This document shows positions 21,279 through 34,500 of a stretch of 64,000 nt of DNA, piece by piece. A program made the translations under genes and the position numbers. The stretch comes from Metridium senile (lineage: Eukaryota > Cnidaria > Anthozoa > Actiniaria > Metridiidae), in contig OX459102.1 in assembly GCA_949775045.1 (NCBI GenBank), forward strand, positions 9,705,738 through 9,769,737, read 5' to 3'. Numbering within the stretch: position 1 is the first letter of the stretch; every line of letters begins with the position of its first letter. The notes beneath the pieces were generated by a model. That model saw only the letters and a list, made by a program, of their open reading frames with translations. It was not told the origin of the DNA and searched no databases.

Positions 21279-21322
21279 CTTTACTGACGTTTCGAGCTTC
21301 AGTAGCCCTTCGTCGGAGTAAA
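21279..21322 (-). ncRNA. hammerhead-ribozyme-like motif (core substituted)
   Basis: Read on the minus strand: stem I tttact/agtaaa, core ccgacga, stem II gggct/agctc with a five-base loop, gaaac, then gtc. Every hammerhead element is present except that core position 4 is C instead of U. It is probably weakly active or inactive. See also 21567-21605, 24939-24976 and 41903-41943. Confidence 0.5.
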
Positions 21323-21566
21323 AAAGGTAATAGAATGAAATTAGTAACACCGTAAAAAAAAGAAATAGACACTAGCGAGTACTAAACTAGTATAGAGTTG
21401 GTCGGTGTTTGATATAAACGATAGGTAATAGAATAAAATTTGTAACACTGTAAAAAATAGGAATAGAAACTAGCGAGTTAACTAGAATAGGCTGCGTCGG
21501 TGCCGGTTTGATATCAACGAGAGGTAATAGAATGAAATTTGTAACACCGTAAATGTTAACTTTAAG

Positions 21567-21605
21567 TTACTGACGTTTCGAGCTTTAGCCCTTCGTCGGA
21601 GTAAA
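21567..21605 (-). ncRNA. hammerhead-ribozyme-like motif, second copy
   Basis: Same layout as the copy at 21279-21322, but stem II is gggc/gctc closed by a taaa tetraloop. The core is again ccgacga. Confidence 0.45.
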
Positions 21606-21640
21606 AATAATAATACAATAATAACTAATATAATGTGAAC

Positions 21641-22540
21641 TGAAAACCTTGTAACTAGACGGATATGATATCAGTTAGCTTGGGAGTCGGTTAGTTTTTT
21701 TCTCGGAACACTCGCCTAAATATAGGGGCTCTTACAAAAACACGTCAGCATTATATATTAATAAAATCGTTGCTTTCTTTGTTTTCTAACCATCTCATGT
21801 CAAATGAACTAAAACTTTCTGAAAGATGTCAGTGGTTGTGCACAGTACGTGCGTGCCATCAATGGTCAACTCTGTCTGGTATTTACAATGTCAATGTCAA
21901 AATAATGAAAACGAAAATATAGTACGTGTAAGAGATGATATTCTATTTTTACATTTTATCAGGAACTCTTTTGAAAAAGTATTATTAATTTGACAACGCT
22001 TTGGTAATCTGGAATTCTGATTTTTTATTAACAACACTGCCTTAAGTCAACAACACCAGTTTAGCGAACAAAAGAGACAGACTCAAGTTGTTCACTATAT
22101 TCAATTAATTAACTCTTTCTGCGCGAACAGCTATTTAGGTGAATAAAACTTGGTGAAACTTTTTGTGTGTGAAAAGAAGGAAGGTAATTATACTAATGAG
22201 ATGAAACTTGTAAGCTTATCAAAGACTGACATTAGGGATATGGCTTTGCTCAACCCTTGGTCTTTCAGGCCAATCGTATGGTTTGTTTGTCGACAATGTT
22301 TATTTATCCTTACATCAATAAAATTAGTAACTAGTACGGGCTTTTTTTAGGGGAACATGTGACTCTACTTCAGTGGCTGAAGGTTTAGAGTATCATATTA
22401 CAGTCATTCTTGACATGCACGACGTATTCTAGACTAGTCACTTGATATCTCTTTCGCGACGTGTGTGCTATTGCTCATACTGAAAATATCTTTACAGAAA
22501 GACCTTACTCGTTTAGGATATTGAATAATCAAGCTACACA
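21641..22540. other. upstream region of receptor gene 1
   Basis: No exon, array or inverted repeat recognised. It should contain the promoter and 5' untranslated region of the gene starting at 22541. Confidence 0.4.
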
Positions 22541-25500
22541 ATGCATCTCAACATGGCTTTTAGGAGAAGAAGAACTTTGAACTATACATTTATCTTGTTG
22601 GCTGTACTTTTGTCTATTCTACAAGCAACGAACAGCCAACAGCAGCGCAATATTACATGGTATACTTCGAGTCTTACAGTTACAAGAAACCTCCACTCGG
22701 TGGATTATTTCGACTTCTGGACAAACAAAGCCACGAACAACTGCTCGCTTAGTATTTTACCGAATGTTTGCGAGAGTTATGGCGGATTTGAAGCTGTTAA
22801 ATATCAGTGTAAAGAAAGGTGCTGCAAGCGTTGTATCTGTAGTGGAGCAAGATCTACTTTTATTGTCCAAAAACAGCAGTGTGTTGAAGATAGCAATGTT
22901 ACACGACTCGCAGGTAAGCAGGGATCATCGCCATGTATATGTAAGCTACTAAATACTTAGTTAGTTAGCTCTGATTAATATTATTATTGTCGTGAGATTT
23001 CAATAAATCATTACAAAACATCGATGCCTTGTAACAAAGAAACCTTTGAAAACCTTTGTAGCGTTCAACGAAACGGACTATTAACTATGATTAAAGTTAG
23101 CGCGTTTCTTAAAACTAGATTATCTAGGTGCTAAAATACAGAAATATATCATATAAAAGGTTTTTGTTCATCAAAACAGAGGAAGATAACAGGAAAACCA
23201 AGAATTCAGCGAGCGAGTGCGATGAGTAATAATAGAACCAACAACCTTCACGCCCCTGTGATACTCTTGTCTCGTTTCTCGTCAAGGTCATCTAAAATCT
23301 TCGCTATTAAAGCCGTGTTTTCAATTATCAAAGAAGTTAGAAAAGCCTAGCCAAATAAGCAATGAGTAATTCATGGTTTAGAACCCACGAAGTCGATGCC
23401 AAAGTAGTTTTTAATTGTGTGGTTTTTATGATATGATGGTTTTTGTGCAGTGCTTGATCGTTTGGTAAATACAACTAACTTGAACCTATTAGCTAAACAC
23501 AACACTAGCCACTAGGAACTAGAACAGCCGTTTACTATGGATATAAGACAGTTTGTGTCTTGAAAAACCACTGGATTTATCTCTTTTCACCATCTTTCTC
23601 GCTCGCCCTTCTCTCTTTCTAACCTTCCGCCTTGTTGCTGTAATGTTTCTTTTTCATTTGCTGCTAAAGATGGCTTACTCTATCTCGGCTTTAATACAAC
23701 TCAGACTATTTTTTGATTCCATTTTGATTATTTTAAAAGCTTTTTGTTTATCGCTTACTTAATGTCACTTACTTCATTTCTTTTTAACCACAAAACCTAT
23801 CTCTTTTCATACAAAGTAGAGTTATTATTTCTGTTTCTCGTTGTCTCTCTATCTCTCTACCGCATTTTCGCTAGCGCCCCTTCGTTTTCGAATCTCTTTT
23901 TGTATTCGTTTCTCTTCTATAACTCGGTACTTTCGTTTTTGATTTTAAACAAGTACAATGAATAGCAGCGCGTTATGTCATTGCGTCTAACATCCATTCT
24001 ACAAGAACACAAACGCTGTTTTTGTTTCGTGTCTTTTTGTTTGCTCACGTTCACCACCAAAGCTTTCAATTTCCTGACGACACCGCCTAACAACTTTAAC
24101 TTGCCATAAGCTGCCATAAGAACGGCTCAAACCAACGCTAACTATTCCTGACACACGTTCGAGTTCATGTCGTAGGAATTAATATTTTTGTTATGGATGT
24201 TCGTTTGAACTAAGCGCTTTGTAATTTGTTAAACCAACATGGCCGTCTGGTCTGCCTAAAATGCTCGACAGTTGATGAAAAACCACAATTGTTCCAACAC
24301 ATTTTCATGGATTAAAAGAGCTTTCCTTTTGATAATCTTTAGTCTAAAAAAAACTGTGAACTATCTTAAACACACGATAGTAATTAACGCTGTGGGTTTC
24401 TGTATGAAAAGAGTTTGAACAAAAGACGAAAAAGCGCTCGTTTTCGATGGCTGCGACGAAATTCATTTATTACAGTGATTTAATGAAAAGAGACGTTTAC
24501 AAATGTTTCTACGAAGTTATCATTTATTACTTCCCGGTTACATCTAAAATAACTTTATGAAAAAGATCGCCTAATTCACCTTTAGTGATGTATAAACGAT
24601 AGGTAATAGAATGAAATGTGAAACACCGTAAAAAAATAGAAATAGAAACTAGCGAGTAAACTAGTATAGGCTGCGTCGGTGTTTGATATAAACGATAGGT
24701 AATATAATAGAATGAAATGTGTAACACCGTAAAAAATAGAAATAGAAACTAGCGAGTAAACTAGTATAGGCTGCGTCGGTGTTTGATATAAACGATAGGT
24801 AATAGAATGAAATTTGTAACACCGTAAAAAATAGAAATAGAAACTAGCGAGTACACTAGTATAGGCTGCGTCAGTGTTTGATATAAACGATAGGTAATAG
24901 AATGAAATTTGTAACACCTTAAAAAATGTTAACTTTACTTTACTGACGTTTCGAGCTTTAGCCCTTCGTCGGAGCAAAAGCCGAAGGGCTAAAGCTCGAA
25001 ACGTCAGTCGAAAATTTCATTCTATTACCTATATCGTTTATATCAATCACCGACGCAGCCTATACTAGTTTACTCGCTAGTTTCTATTTCTATTTTTTAC
25101 GGTGTTACAAATTTCATTATATTACTGATCTATCGTTTATATCATATGTTTATATCAAACACCGACGCAGCCTATACTAGTTTACTCGCTGGTTTCCATT
25201 CATAGTTATTTATAAGTTACTATTTTTACTCCAAATACAAAATAACTATTGAATAAACAGGTGAATATTTCGTTCGTTTTTCATCTTAGCCTTTAACAGA
25301 TAATTGTATTGCATGTGATGATCGTCGGTGTTAAATCCGACAAAGGATTATCCAAAGTTACCATTTTTATTCCAACAACAACAACAACAATTTATTGTAC
25401 CTAAGATAAAACATGGAAAGTATTCAAACGGTATATTAATAATAGATCATACTTTCGCTTAATTCACAAATTGATTTGAAACAGTCAAAGATGAGTTAGA

Positions 25501-28500
25501 AGGAGGTATATCATTATCATTACTATCATCATCACCATAATCATCGTTATCCTCATTAACACATCAACAATCAGCATGATAACTACCATGATCAACATCA
25601 TCATCACCACCATTATCGTCACTATTATCATCAACATCATCATTACCACCACTACCATCATCATTATTATCGACATCATAATAATCAACATCATCATTAC
25701 CATCCTCATTACCATCCTCATAATCATCATCATCGTCACCACCATTATCGTCATGATCATCATCGCCATCATCATCACCATCATTACTACCATCATATCA
25801 TCATTATCATCATCACCATCATTACTACCATCATATCATCATTATCATCATCACCATCATTACTACCATAATATCATCATTATCATCACCATCATTACTA
25901 CCATCATATCATCATTATCATCATCACCATCATTACTACCATAATATCATCATTATCATCACCATCATTACTACCATCATATCATCATTATCATCAACAT
26001 TATCATTACTACCATCATATCATCATCATCACCATTATTACTACCATCATATCATCATTATCACCATCACCGTCATTACTACCATCATATCATCATTATC
26101 ATCAACGTTATCATTATTACTATCACATCATTATCATCATCACCATAATCAGTAATATTAATAACCATCATCATCATCATATCCATAGACTTGCTACAAG
26201 TCGACTACTCTTTAGGGATACTGTTTAATACGAGAGATCCAAAACTGAAAAAAAAACGGACTTTGAGAAAGTCTATCATATCCATAACACAGTGCTGTTT
26301 TGATTAACAAGATCTGACTGTGTTTCAGGTTCCAACCAGTTTTTCCTGGATTCCAGTAAGACAGGGTCATCTTGTACCAACGGCAGTCTATTACCAACAT
26401 TGGACCTCACAAAACCAGGAAATAGAACCTTCTCGATATGTCTGAATGGCGTCAAGATACCACGTGACGAGGTGACATCATGTAGTCTGATTCCCAATAA
26501 ATATTCCGCTGTAGACTTCTGGGAAGGTTTGGGTGATTTACCAGGAGAAGTGAAAAACATTTTTCAGATCAACAATAAGATGCAGCTCAAAGTAAGAGAA
26601 CATTTCTATGTATTTAGCATAAAGCGTGCACCGGTTACTTGTACGGCATGAGATAGAGACGGGCCTAGTATGTAATGTGTGCTTATATAGAGTAACGTAT
26701 CAAAGATATGCCTATTGTTCTGTTGAAATCTCATCCTGTTAAAAAAAATCTCGCGCGCTAATAAAAGTCTTTTGTTACTTCTCACCTACAATATCATATA
26801 TGGTAATGGCATTGTTTTCAAGATTGCATACGGTATTTCTGATACGATTCACATCGTCTCAATGCGCTTTACTATTAACTATACTTTATATATTAACTAT
26901 ACTTTATATATTAACTATACTTTATGTATTAACTATACTTATATATTAACTATACTTTATATATTAACTATACTTAATATATTAACTATACTTTATATAT
27001 TAACTATATGTCCGTCCCCTATTTAAGGCGCACACTGCACACCGCGGTTTACAATCATGAGGGGTTAGTATGTAATGTAATGTGTGCTTATATAGCGCAT
27101 TTCACATCGTCTAAATGCAACTTACACGAATAACAATCGTCTTATGTGTTTTCTAGTGGACTGGGACGAGTCTGGCACCATTGCGAGGCTCTATAATGTC
27201 ACTAGCAGTAAAGTGTGTCATACAGAAATACATTGGACCTCGACCTGATGAATTTGACAGTAAATCAAGTCTGTTCTTTAAGATTGCGGGCTCCTATACA
27301 AGTGAGTACTTACTTTAAGCTTAAATAAATAAATCACATTTTTTAACATATCAATTCTTCTAGACTGGACTCTGGACTGGAGACTCAGACACACACTTAC
27401 TACCTCTACGTTAAATATTTTGCACACAACTCGGCTCACGTGCCATTTTTGTGGAGGGAGGAAAACCGGATAACCCGGAGAAAAACCCTCGTGGCATAGG
27501 AGAGAAGAACACATCAAACAAACTCAACTCACATATAATACATGCGCAAGTCCCGACTCGAGCCAGGACCACAGCGGTGAGACCACCACGCCACCCAAGC
27601 TTGTGACACTAATGTTGTAAGCGCCACATTTACGCTACGCTTTAGTTGACGTTTAGTTCCAGTTTCTCGATTATCGTTGCATGTCGAAATGTGTCGATTC
27701 GTGTCGATTATGTCGTACTAAATGGACATTCTTCTAACTAATATCTGATTAGTTTTCATACCCTCAGATAATACTCCAATTTTACGTTATCTAGCACCGC
27801 TGTACTATTTGACAAAAGGCACATTTGTACAGCTAGGCTAAGGGACAAACGGCTTCAACATTTGCTTCAACATCTGTTCGATTTTGTTGAATCATGGCAA
27901 TACTGAAGCCGTTTGCCACCCCTTTCAACATTGTCAAAACGTGTTGAATCAATGTTGAAAAGATGTTGAAAAGGTCCCAGGCAAGCGGCTTCAACAAAAT
28001 CGAACGGATGTTGAAACAAATGTTGAAGCCGTTTGCCCGGGCCTTAAGCCTTGATATGTTGTCAAAATATTCGCAAATTCCAAACAAAGCACAGAAAAAT
28101 GCTATCGCTAAACGATAGAAAGGCCGAAATTTGAATTTTCGCCGAATCGAGTTATCCCTGTAAAAAGTGCGCCTTTTGTCAAATAGTACAGCGGTGGCAG
28201 GTAACACGAAACTGGAGTATTGTCGTAAAAATGTCGCATACAAGTGTGTCTAGTCGTGTCGAACTGTGTCGTACAGTGTCACCCGTACAGTTTCGTTTTG
28301 ACGAGGCATACACCTATTTCAATTAACGTTGTCCATCTGGAATGGTTGATCTGAGACCGATAGGAATTGTGGGAGCTCGTTAAACTGCAAATGCACTATT
28401 ATAATCACACTTGAATATTAATGTTTACTTCTGAAATACTGTTATCTGTAATTCAGCACCATTCAAGTGTGATTAAAACAATGTATTTAAAATTTAATGA

Positions 28501-31500
28501 ACTCCCACAATTCCTATCGGTCTCAGATCAACCATTCCAGATGGACAACGTTTATTGAAATAGGTGTACACCTAAGTAATATCTGTTGTTTGTAGTTTTC
28601 GTTACATGTCGAAATATGTCGTATTTTGTCGTACTGATATTCGATCTAACCAATACCAATACAATACAATATCTTTATTTAGGGAGGGAGACGCAATAAT
28701 CTTTTACAGTTTTCTAACCTACGACCCCATTCTATTCTAGTCCCAGGGCCCCAGGTTTTCTACCAAGTATCAAAGATCACCAAACCGACTATCAGCACAG
28801 TAGTCATGACAACCACGTCAACAACACAATACAAGTCCAAGCTAAATGTGGTCCATGTTCCTGGAAAAGTCGACTTGTTACTGGTAATTGTATCTGCTGC
28901 ACTTGGATTTATTCTCTTCCTGGTCATCGTTGCTGCTGTTATTGTGATTGTGGTATTCAAACGAAAGCAAAAGTAAGTTTTGAAGAAAAGTGAATGTTTT
29001 CTTAAAGATGAAATTTTGACTGGTCAAAATGAAACTTTGGCTGGTCAAAATGAAGCTTTAATTGGCTGGTCAAATGAAACTTTAGTTGTCTGGACAAAAT
29101 AAAACTTTGGCTGGTGTTTCTGTCAGCGATAAACGAACTGATGATTTTGATAATGATGAAGATCGTTGTAATGATGTTGGCGGTGTTAGTGGCGATGATG
29201 ATGTTGGTGATTGTGATTGTGATGATGCCAGATAAAAATAATGATGAAGATGAACAATTTGATGGTGATAGTGATGATGATGGTGTTTATAATAATGATA
29301 ATAATAGTGATGATGATGGTGTTTATAATAATGATAATAATGGTGATGATGATGGTGTTTATAATAATGATAATAATAGTGATGATGATGGTGTTTATAA
29401 TAATGATAATAATGGTGATGATGATGGTGTTTATAATAATGATAATAATGGTGATGATGATGGTGTTTATAATAATGATAATAATAGTGATGATGATGGT
29501 GTTTATAATAATGATAATAATAGTGATGATGATGGTGTTTATAATAATGATAATAATGGTGATGATGATGGTGTTTATAATAATGATAATAATAGTGATG
29601 ATGATGGTGTTTATAATAATGATAATAATAGTGATGATGATGGTGTTTATAATAATGATAATAATGGTGATGATGATGGTGTTTATAATAATGATAATAA
29701 TAGTGATGATGATGGTGTTTATAATAATGATAATAATAGTGATGATGATGGTGTTTATAATAATGATAATAATGGTGATGATGATGGTGTTTATAATAAT
29801 GATAATAATAGTGATGATGATGGTGTTTATAATAATGATAATAATAGTGATGATGATGTTGTTTATAATAATGATAATAATGGTGATGATGATGGTGTTT
29901 ATAATAATGATAATAATGGTGATGATGATGGTGTTTATAATAATGATAATAATAGTGATGATGATGGTGTTTATAATAATGATAATAATGGTGATGATGA
30001 TGGTGTTTATAATAATGATAATAATAGTGATGATGATGGTGTTTATAATAATGATAATAATAGTGATGATGATGGTGTTTATAATAATGATAATAATAGT
30101 GATGATGATGGTGTTTATAATAATGATAATAATAGTGATGATGATGGTGTTTATAATAATGATAATAATGGTGATGATGATGGTGTTTATAATAATGATA
30201 ATAATAGTGATGATGATGGTGTTTATAATAATGATAATAATAGTGATGATGATGGTGTTTATAATAATGATAATAATAGTGATGATGATGGTGTTTATAA
30301 TAATGATAATAATGGTGATGATGATGGTGTTTATAATAATGATAATAATAGTGATGATGATGGTGTTTATAATAATGATAATAATGGTGATGATGATGGT
30401 GTTTATAATAATGATAATAATAGTGATGATGATGGTGTTTATAATAATGATAATAATGGTGATGATGATGGTGTTTATAATAATGATAATATACAAATTA
30501 GGTAATACCTAATAGCGGAGCTCCCAGTTTAATTTTTTCTTACAACATCAATATGTGCATGTAAATACCACTTATTAGATATTTTCTTGGGTATAATATA
30601 CGTGCTGATATTTTACGAGTTGCGTACGTTTAATCAGCAAGCAATGAGTAAAATGCCAGCCTGTAATACCCAAGAAAATATCTAATAAGGGATTTATTAT
30701 ACAATTTACTGTTTATTGTAATTTATATAGCATTTTTCATTGAAAAATATAACCTTTCGGAGATTCAGCGCGCGGAGAGAGAATCAAAACAAAGCCCTGG
30801 AAAAGCCAGTAAAATGTAAGATATTTCTCGCTCTCTTTTTGATTGACATAATGTCAAAAACCTCATTGGCTATCGATGTAGATGACGCCATCATGTAACG
30901 CAACGCACGAAAGGAAAGTTTGTCATTTACACGAGGGACGGAGATTTCTCATTGAAAAAAGTCCGATAAAAGCATGTTAATGGACAATTCATGAATGGAA
31001 ATTGATTTAATGTAAGTAAAAAAAATGTAATAAATTCCACTGCTTTTTCTTAGGTTGGTTATCGTTTTCATTCTATGCACTTTTTCACCTTTTTCTCAAA
31101 TTTTCAACTGTCAAAAAAAGTGTTCAGAAATGTTTTTGATGGAAGATACGATTCCCAAACGATAGTGTGAATAGCCTTATTATTATCCCTTTTATTTTTA
31201 AGTCATGAAGCTTATTTTGCTTTTGATAACGCCTTGAAAAAGTGCTTTGGCCGAACAGTCGTTTTACGGCCGCTTTTTACCTTCTTTTATTTTCCAAAGT
31301 TAGTTAGGATTCCGGATAGAAAAGGTTAAACCTTTTCATCGTATTAGATTTATTAAAAAGTAGTCATGGCAAATCATAAAACAAAACAAAAAGTTATTTT
31401 GAAATGGAATTAAACGCCTCAAGAATTATAAGTTCTACCAACACAAGATCGATTTGAAAAGACAAGGATTTTAAAACAAGGTATTTTATTATGAAAAACT

Positions 31501-34500
31501 TTGTGTAAAACATCATTTTGTTCTGTAAAAAAAACTTTAACGACTTTGAAGTAAAAACTACTAAAAAAGCTCGTTTAGTAAGCATAAAATAGTTAATATT
31601 GCTAAATAAACAGAAGTTATTCAACCAATTTTAAATTATGTTTGTATTTCAATTCATCTTTGATGTTTTCCGTTTATACAAAACGAGTTGAAGATTGAAC
31701 TAATTTAGGCTGCAAAACAGACCCTACTTTTACACAAAAACTATGACAAATCGAGTTGAAGATTGAACTAATTTAGACTGCAAAACAGTCCCTATATACT
31801 TTATACACGAAAACTACGACGAAACGAGTTGAAGATTGAACTAATTTTTGAGTTTTGTCTCTCAAAAACTTGAAACAAATGATAATCTTGAACCATGGAT
31901 AATAAAAACACTTGAACTTTTAACTTTATCGATGATTATTTTCTTGAGGTTTTCTTTCTTCAATGACATTGATCATATTTTGACGAATAGATGTAAGCTT
32001 ATGTACTTGAATTTTGATGGATTAAACATTGTTCATAGTTCAACTGCCAAGCTTGAAAATCCTTCAATAAACTGTGCCGAGGGAAGCAATTTGAAGACAG
32101 TTTTCATAACAAACAAGGTCGCTTCTTTATCAATTTGTTTTGAATTGCTGTAGTCTTTTAATATTCTTCCACGAAGGTATCTACAAATACGTTTTCTTGA
32201 TCTTTTGCTTTTCTTTAGTATAATTTATTCGTTTTTGTGTCCTTCAAGTTTATGTTCTTCTTCGGTCACAACTCTCTTTATGTTCTTCGAAGTTCATCTT
32301 TCTCCGTTGTTATTTTGAATTAATGAAAGCTCTGCTATTAGCAAGTAGTATTTTGTTGTTGTTTGTTTGCCTTTTTTAAGATAAAAGAAAACTTTGCTTT
32401 GTTGGTCTAGTGCTATTTGGCGCGCGCGTCACTTTTGTTCCCGCCGAAATGTAACAGCCAATCAGCATCGCGATGGGCGCGGACGCCGGACGTCGGACGT
32501 ACGCTAATAATAGTGATGATGATGGTGTTTATAATAATGATAATATACAAATTAGGTAATACCTAATAGCGGAGCTCCCAGTTTAATTTTTTCTTACAAC
32601 ATCAATATGTGCAAGTATATAGTTTTTGTGCACGGGTCATAAAAACTGTACGTGATGACGTAGGCGTATTTGATAGTATGTGAAAGAAATACTATTTCTT
32701 ACTGTTCAAGGTTACTCAAGAAAAAAACGAGAAATATTAATCTGGGATATATACATATATATTCGACTATAAGTCAACTATATTTATCAAGATTTTTGCT
32801 AAAGATTATGAAATACGGTTCATGCAATATAAATGTTGTAAATATGTAAAGCTTGTTGACTGATATCTATATACAAACTTTAATAGCAGTAAACAAAACA
32901 ACAATCTACTCTGTTGATGTTTACGGTTCAATATAAATACTATAAATATGTCAATATAAATGTTGTAAATATGTAAAGCTTGTTGACTGATATCTATATA
33001 CAAATTATTATAGCAGTAAACAAAATAACAATCTACTCTGTTGATGTTTACAGTCCAATATAAATGTTGTAAATATGTAAAGCTTGTTGACTGATATCTA
33101 TATACAAATTATTATAGCAGTAAACAAAACAACAATCTACTCTGTAGATGTTTACGGTTCAATAGAATTGTTGTAAATATGTAAAGCTTGTTGACTGATA
33201 TCTATATACAAATTATTATAGCAGTAAACAAAACAACAATCTACTCTGTAGATGTTTACGGTTCAATAGAATTGTTGTAAATATGTAAAGCTTGTTGACT
33301 GATATCTATATACAAATTATTATAGCAGTAAACAAAACAACAATCTACTCTGTAGATGTTTACAGTCCAATATAAATGTTGTAAATATGTAAAGCTTGTT
33401 GACTGATATCTATATACAAATTATTATAGCAGTAAACAAAACAACAATCTACTCTGTTGATGTTTACGGTTCAATATAAATACTATAAATATGTCAATAT
33501 AAATGTTGTAAATATGTAAAGCTTGTTGACTGATATCTATATACAAATTATTATAGCAGTAAACAAAACAACAATCTACTCTGTTGATGTTTACAGTTCA
33601 ATATAAATGTTGTAAATATGTAAAGCTTGTTGACTGATATCTATATACATATTACTATAGCAGTAAACAAAACAACAATCTACTCTGTTGATGTTTACGG
33701 TTCAATAAAAATACTATAAATATGTCAATATAAATGTTGTAAATATGTAAAGCTTGTTGACTGATATCTATATACAAATTATTATAGCAGTAAACAAAAC
33801 AACAATCTACTCTGTTGATGTTTACAGTTCAATATAAATGTTGTAAATATGTAAAGCTTGTTGACTGATATCTATATACAAACTGTTATAGCAGTAAACA
33901 AAACAACAATCTACTCTGTTGATGTTTACAGTTCAATATAAATGTTGTAAATATGAGTAAAGCTTGTTGACTGATATCTATATACAAATTATTATAGCAG
34001 TAAACAAAACAACAATCTACTCTGTAGATGTTTACGGTTCAATATAAATGTTGTAAATATGTAAAGCTTGTTGACTGATATCTATATACAAATTATTATA
34101 GCAGTAAACAAAACAACAATCTACTCTGTAGATGTTTACGGTTCAATATAAATGTTGTAAATATGTAAAGCTTGTTGACTGATATCTATATACAAATTAT
34201 TATAGCAGTAAACAAAACAACAATCTACTCTGTAGATGTTTACGGTTCAATATAAATGTTGTAAATATGTAAAGCTTGTTGACTGATATCTATATACAAA
34301 TTATTATAGCAGTAAACAAAACAACAATCTACTCTGTTTATGTTTACGGTTCAATATATTAATGTTGTAAATATGTAAAGCTTGTTGACTGATATCTATA
34401 TACAAACTGTTATAGCAGTAAACAAAACAACAATCTATGCCTATCATCGACACAAAGTTTTTTCATCAAAAAAGGATTTTAAAAACAAGTTTATAGATAA

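Larger units (their letters stand above)
20816..21640. repeat. roughly 95-bp tandem array with two hammerhead-like motifs
   Basis: The unit runs from gaaactagcgagtaaactag through tataggctgcgtcggtgttt, with gataggtaatagaatgaaat and ttgtaacaccgtaaaaaa; about eight copies. Two units end instead in the complement of ccgacgaagggctaaagctc followed by gaaacgtcagtaaa (21279-21322 and 21567-21605). Other copies of the family are at 24590-25200 and 41900-42050. Confidence 0.85.

Noticed and set aside
29114..30512. Open frames of more than 400 codons on both strands in the 36-bp array (also at 37107-38864)
   Set aside because: The repeat unit is 36 bases without a stop in several frames, so length is automatic. 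Protein would be a pure repeat, and the arrays lie in an intron of receptor gene 1.
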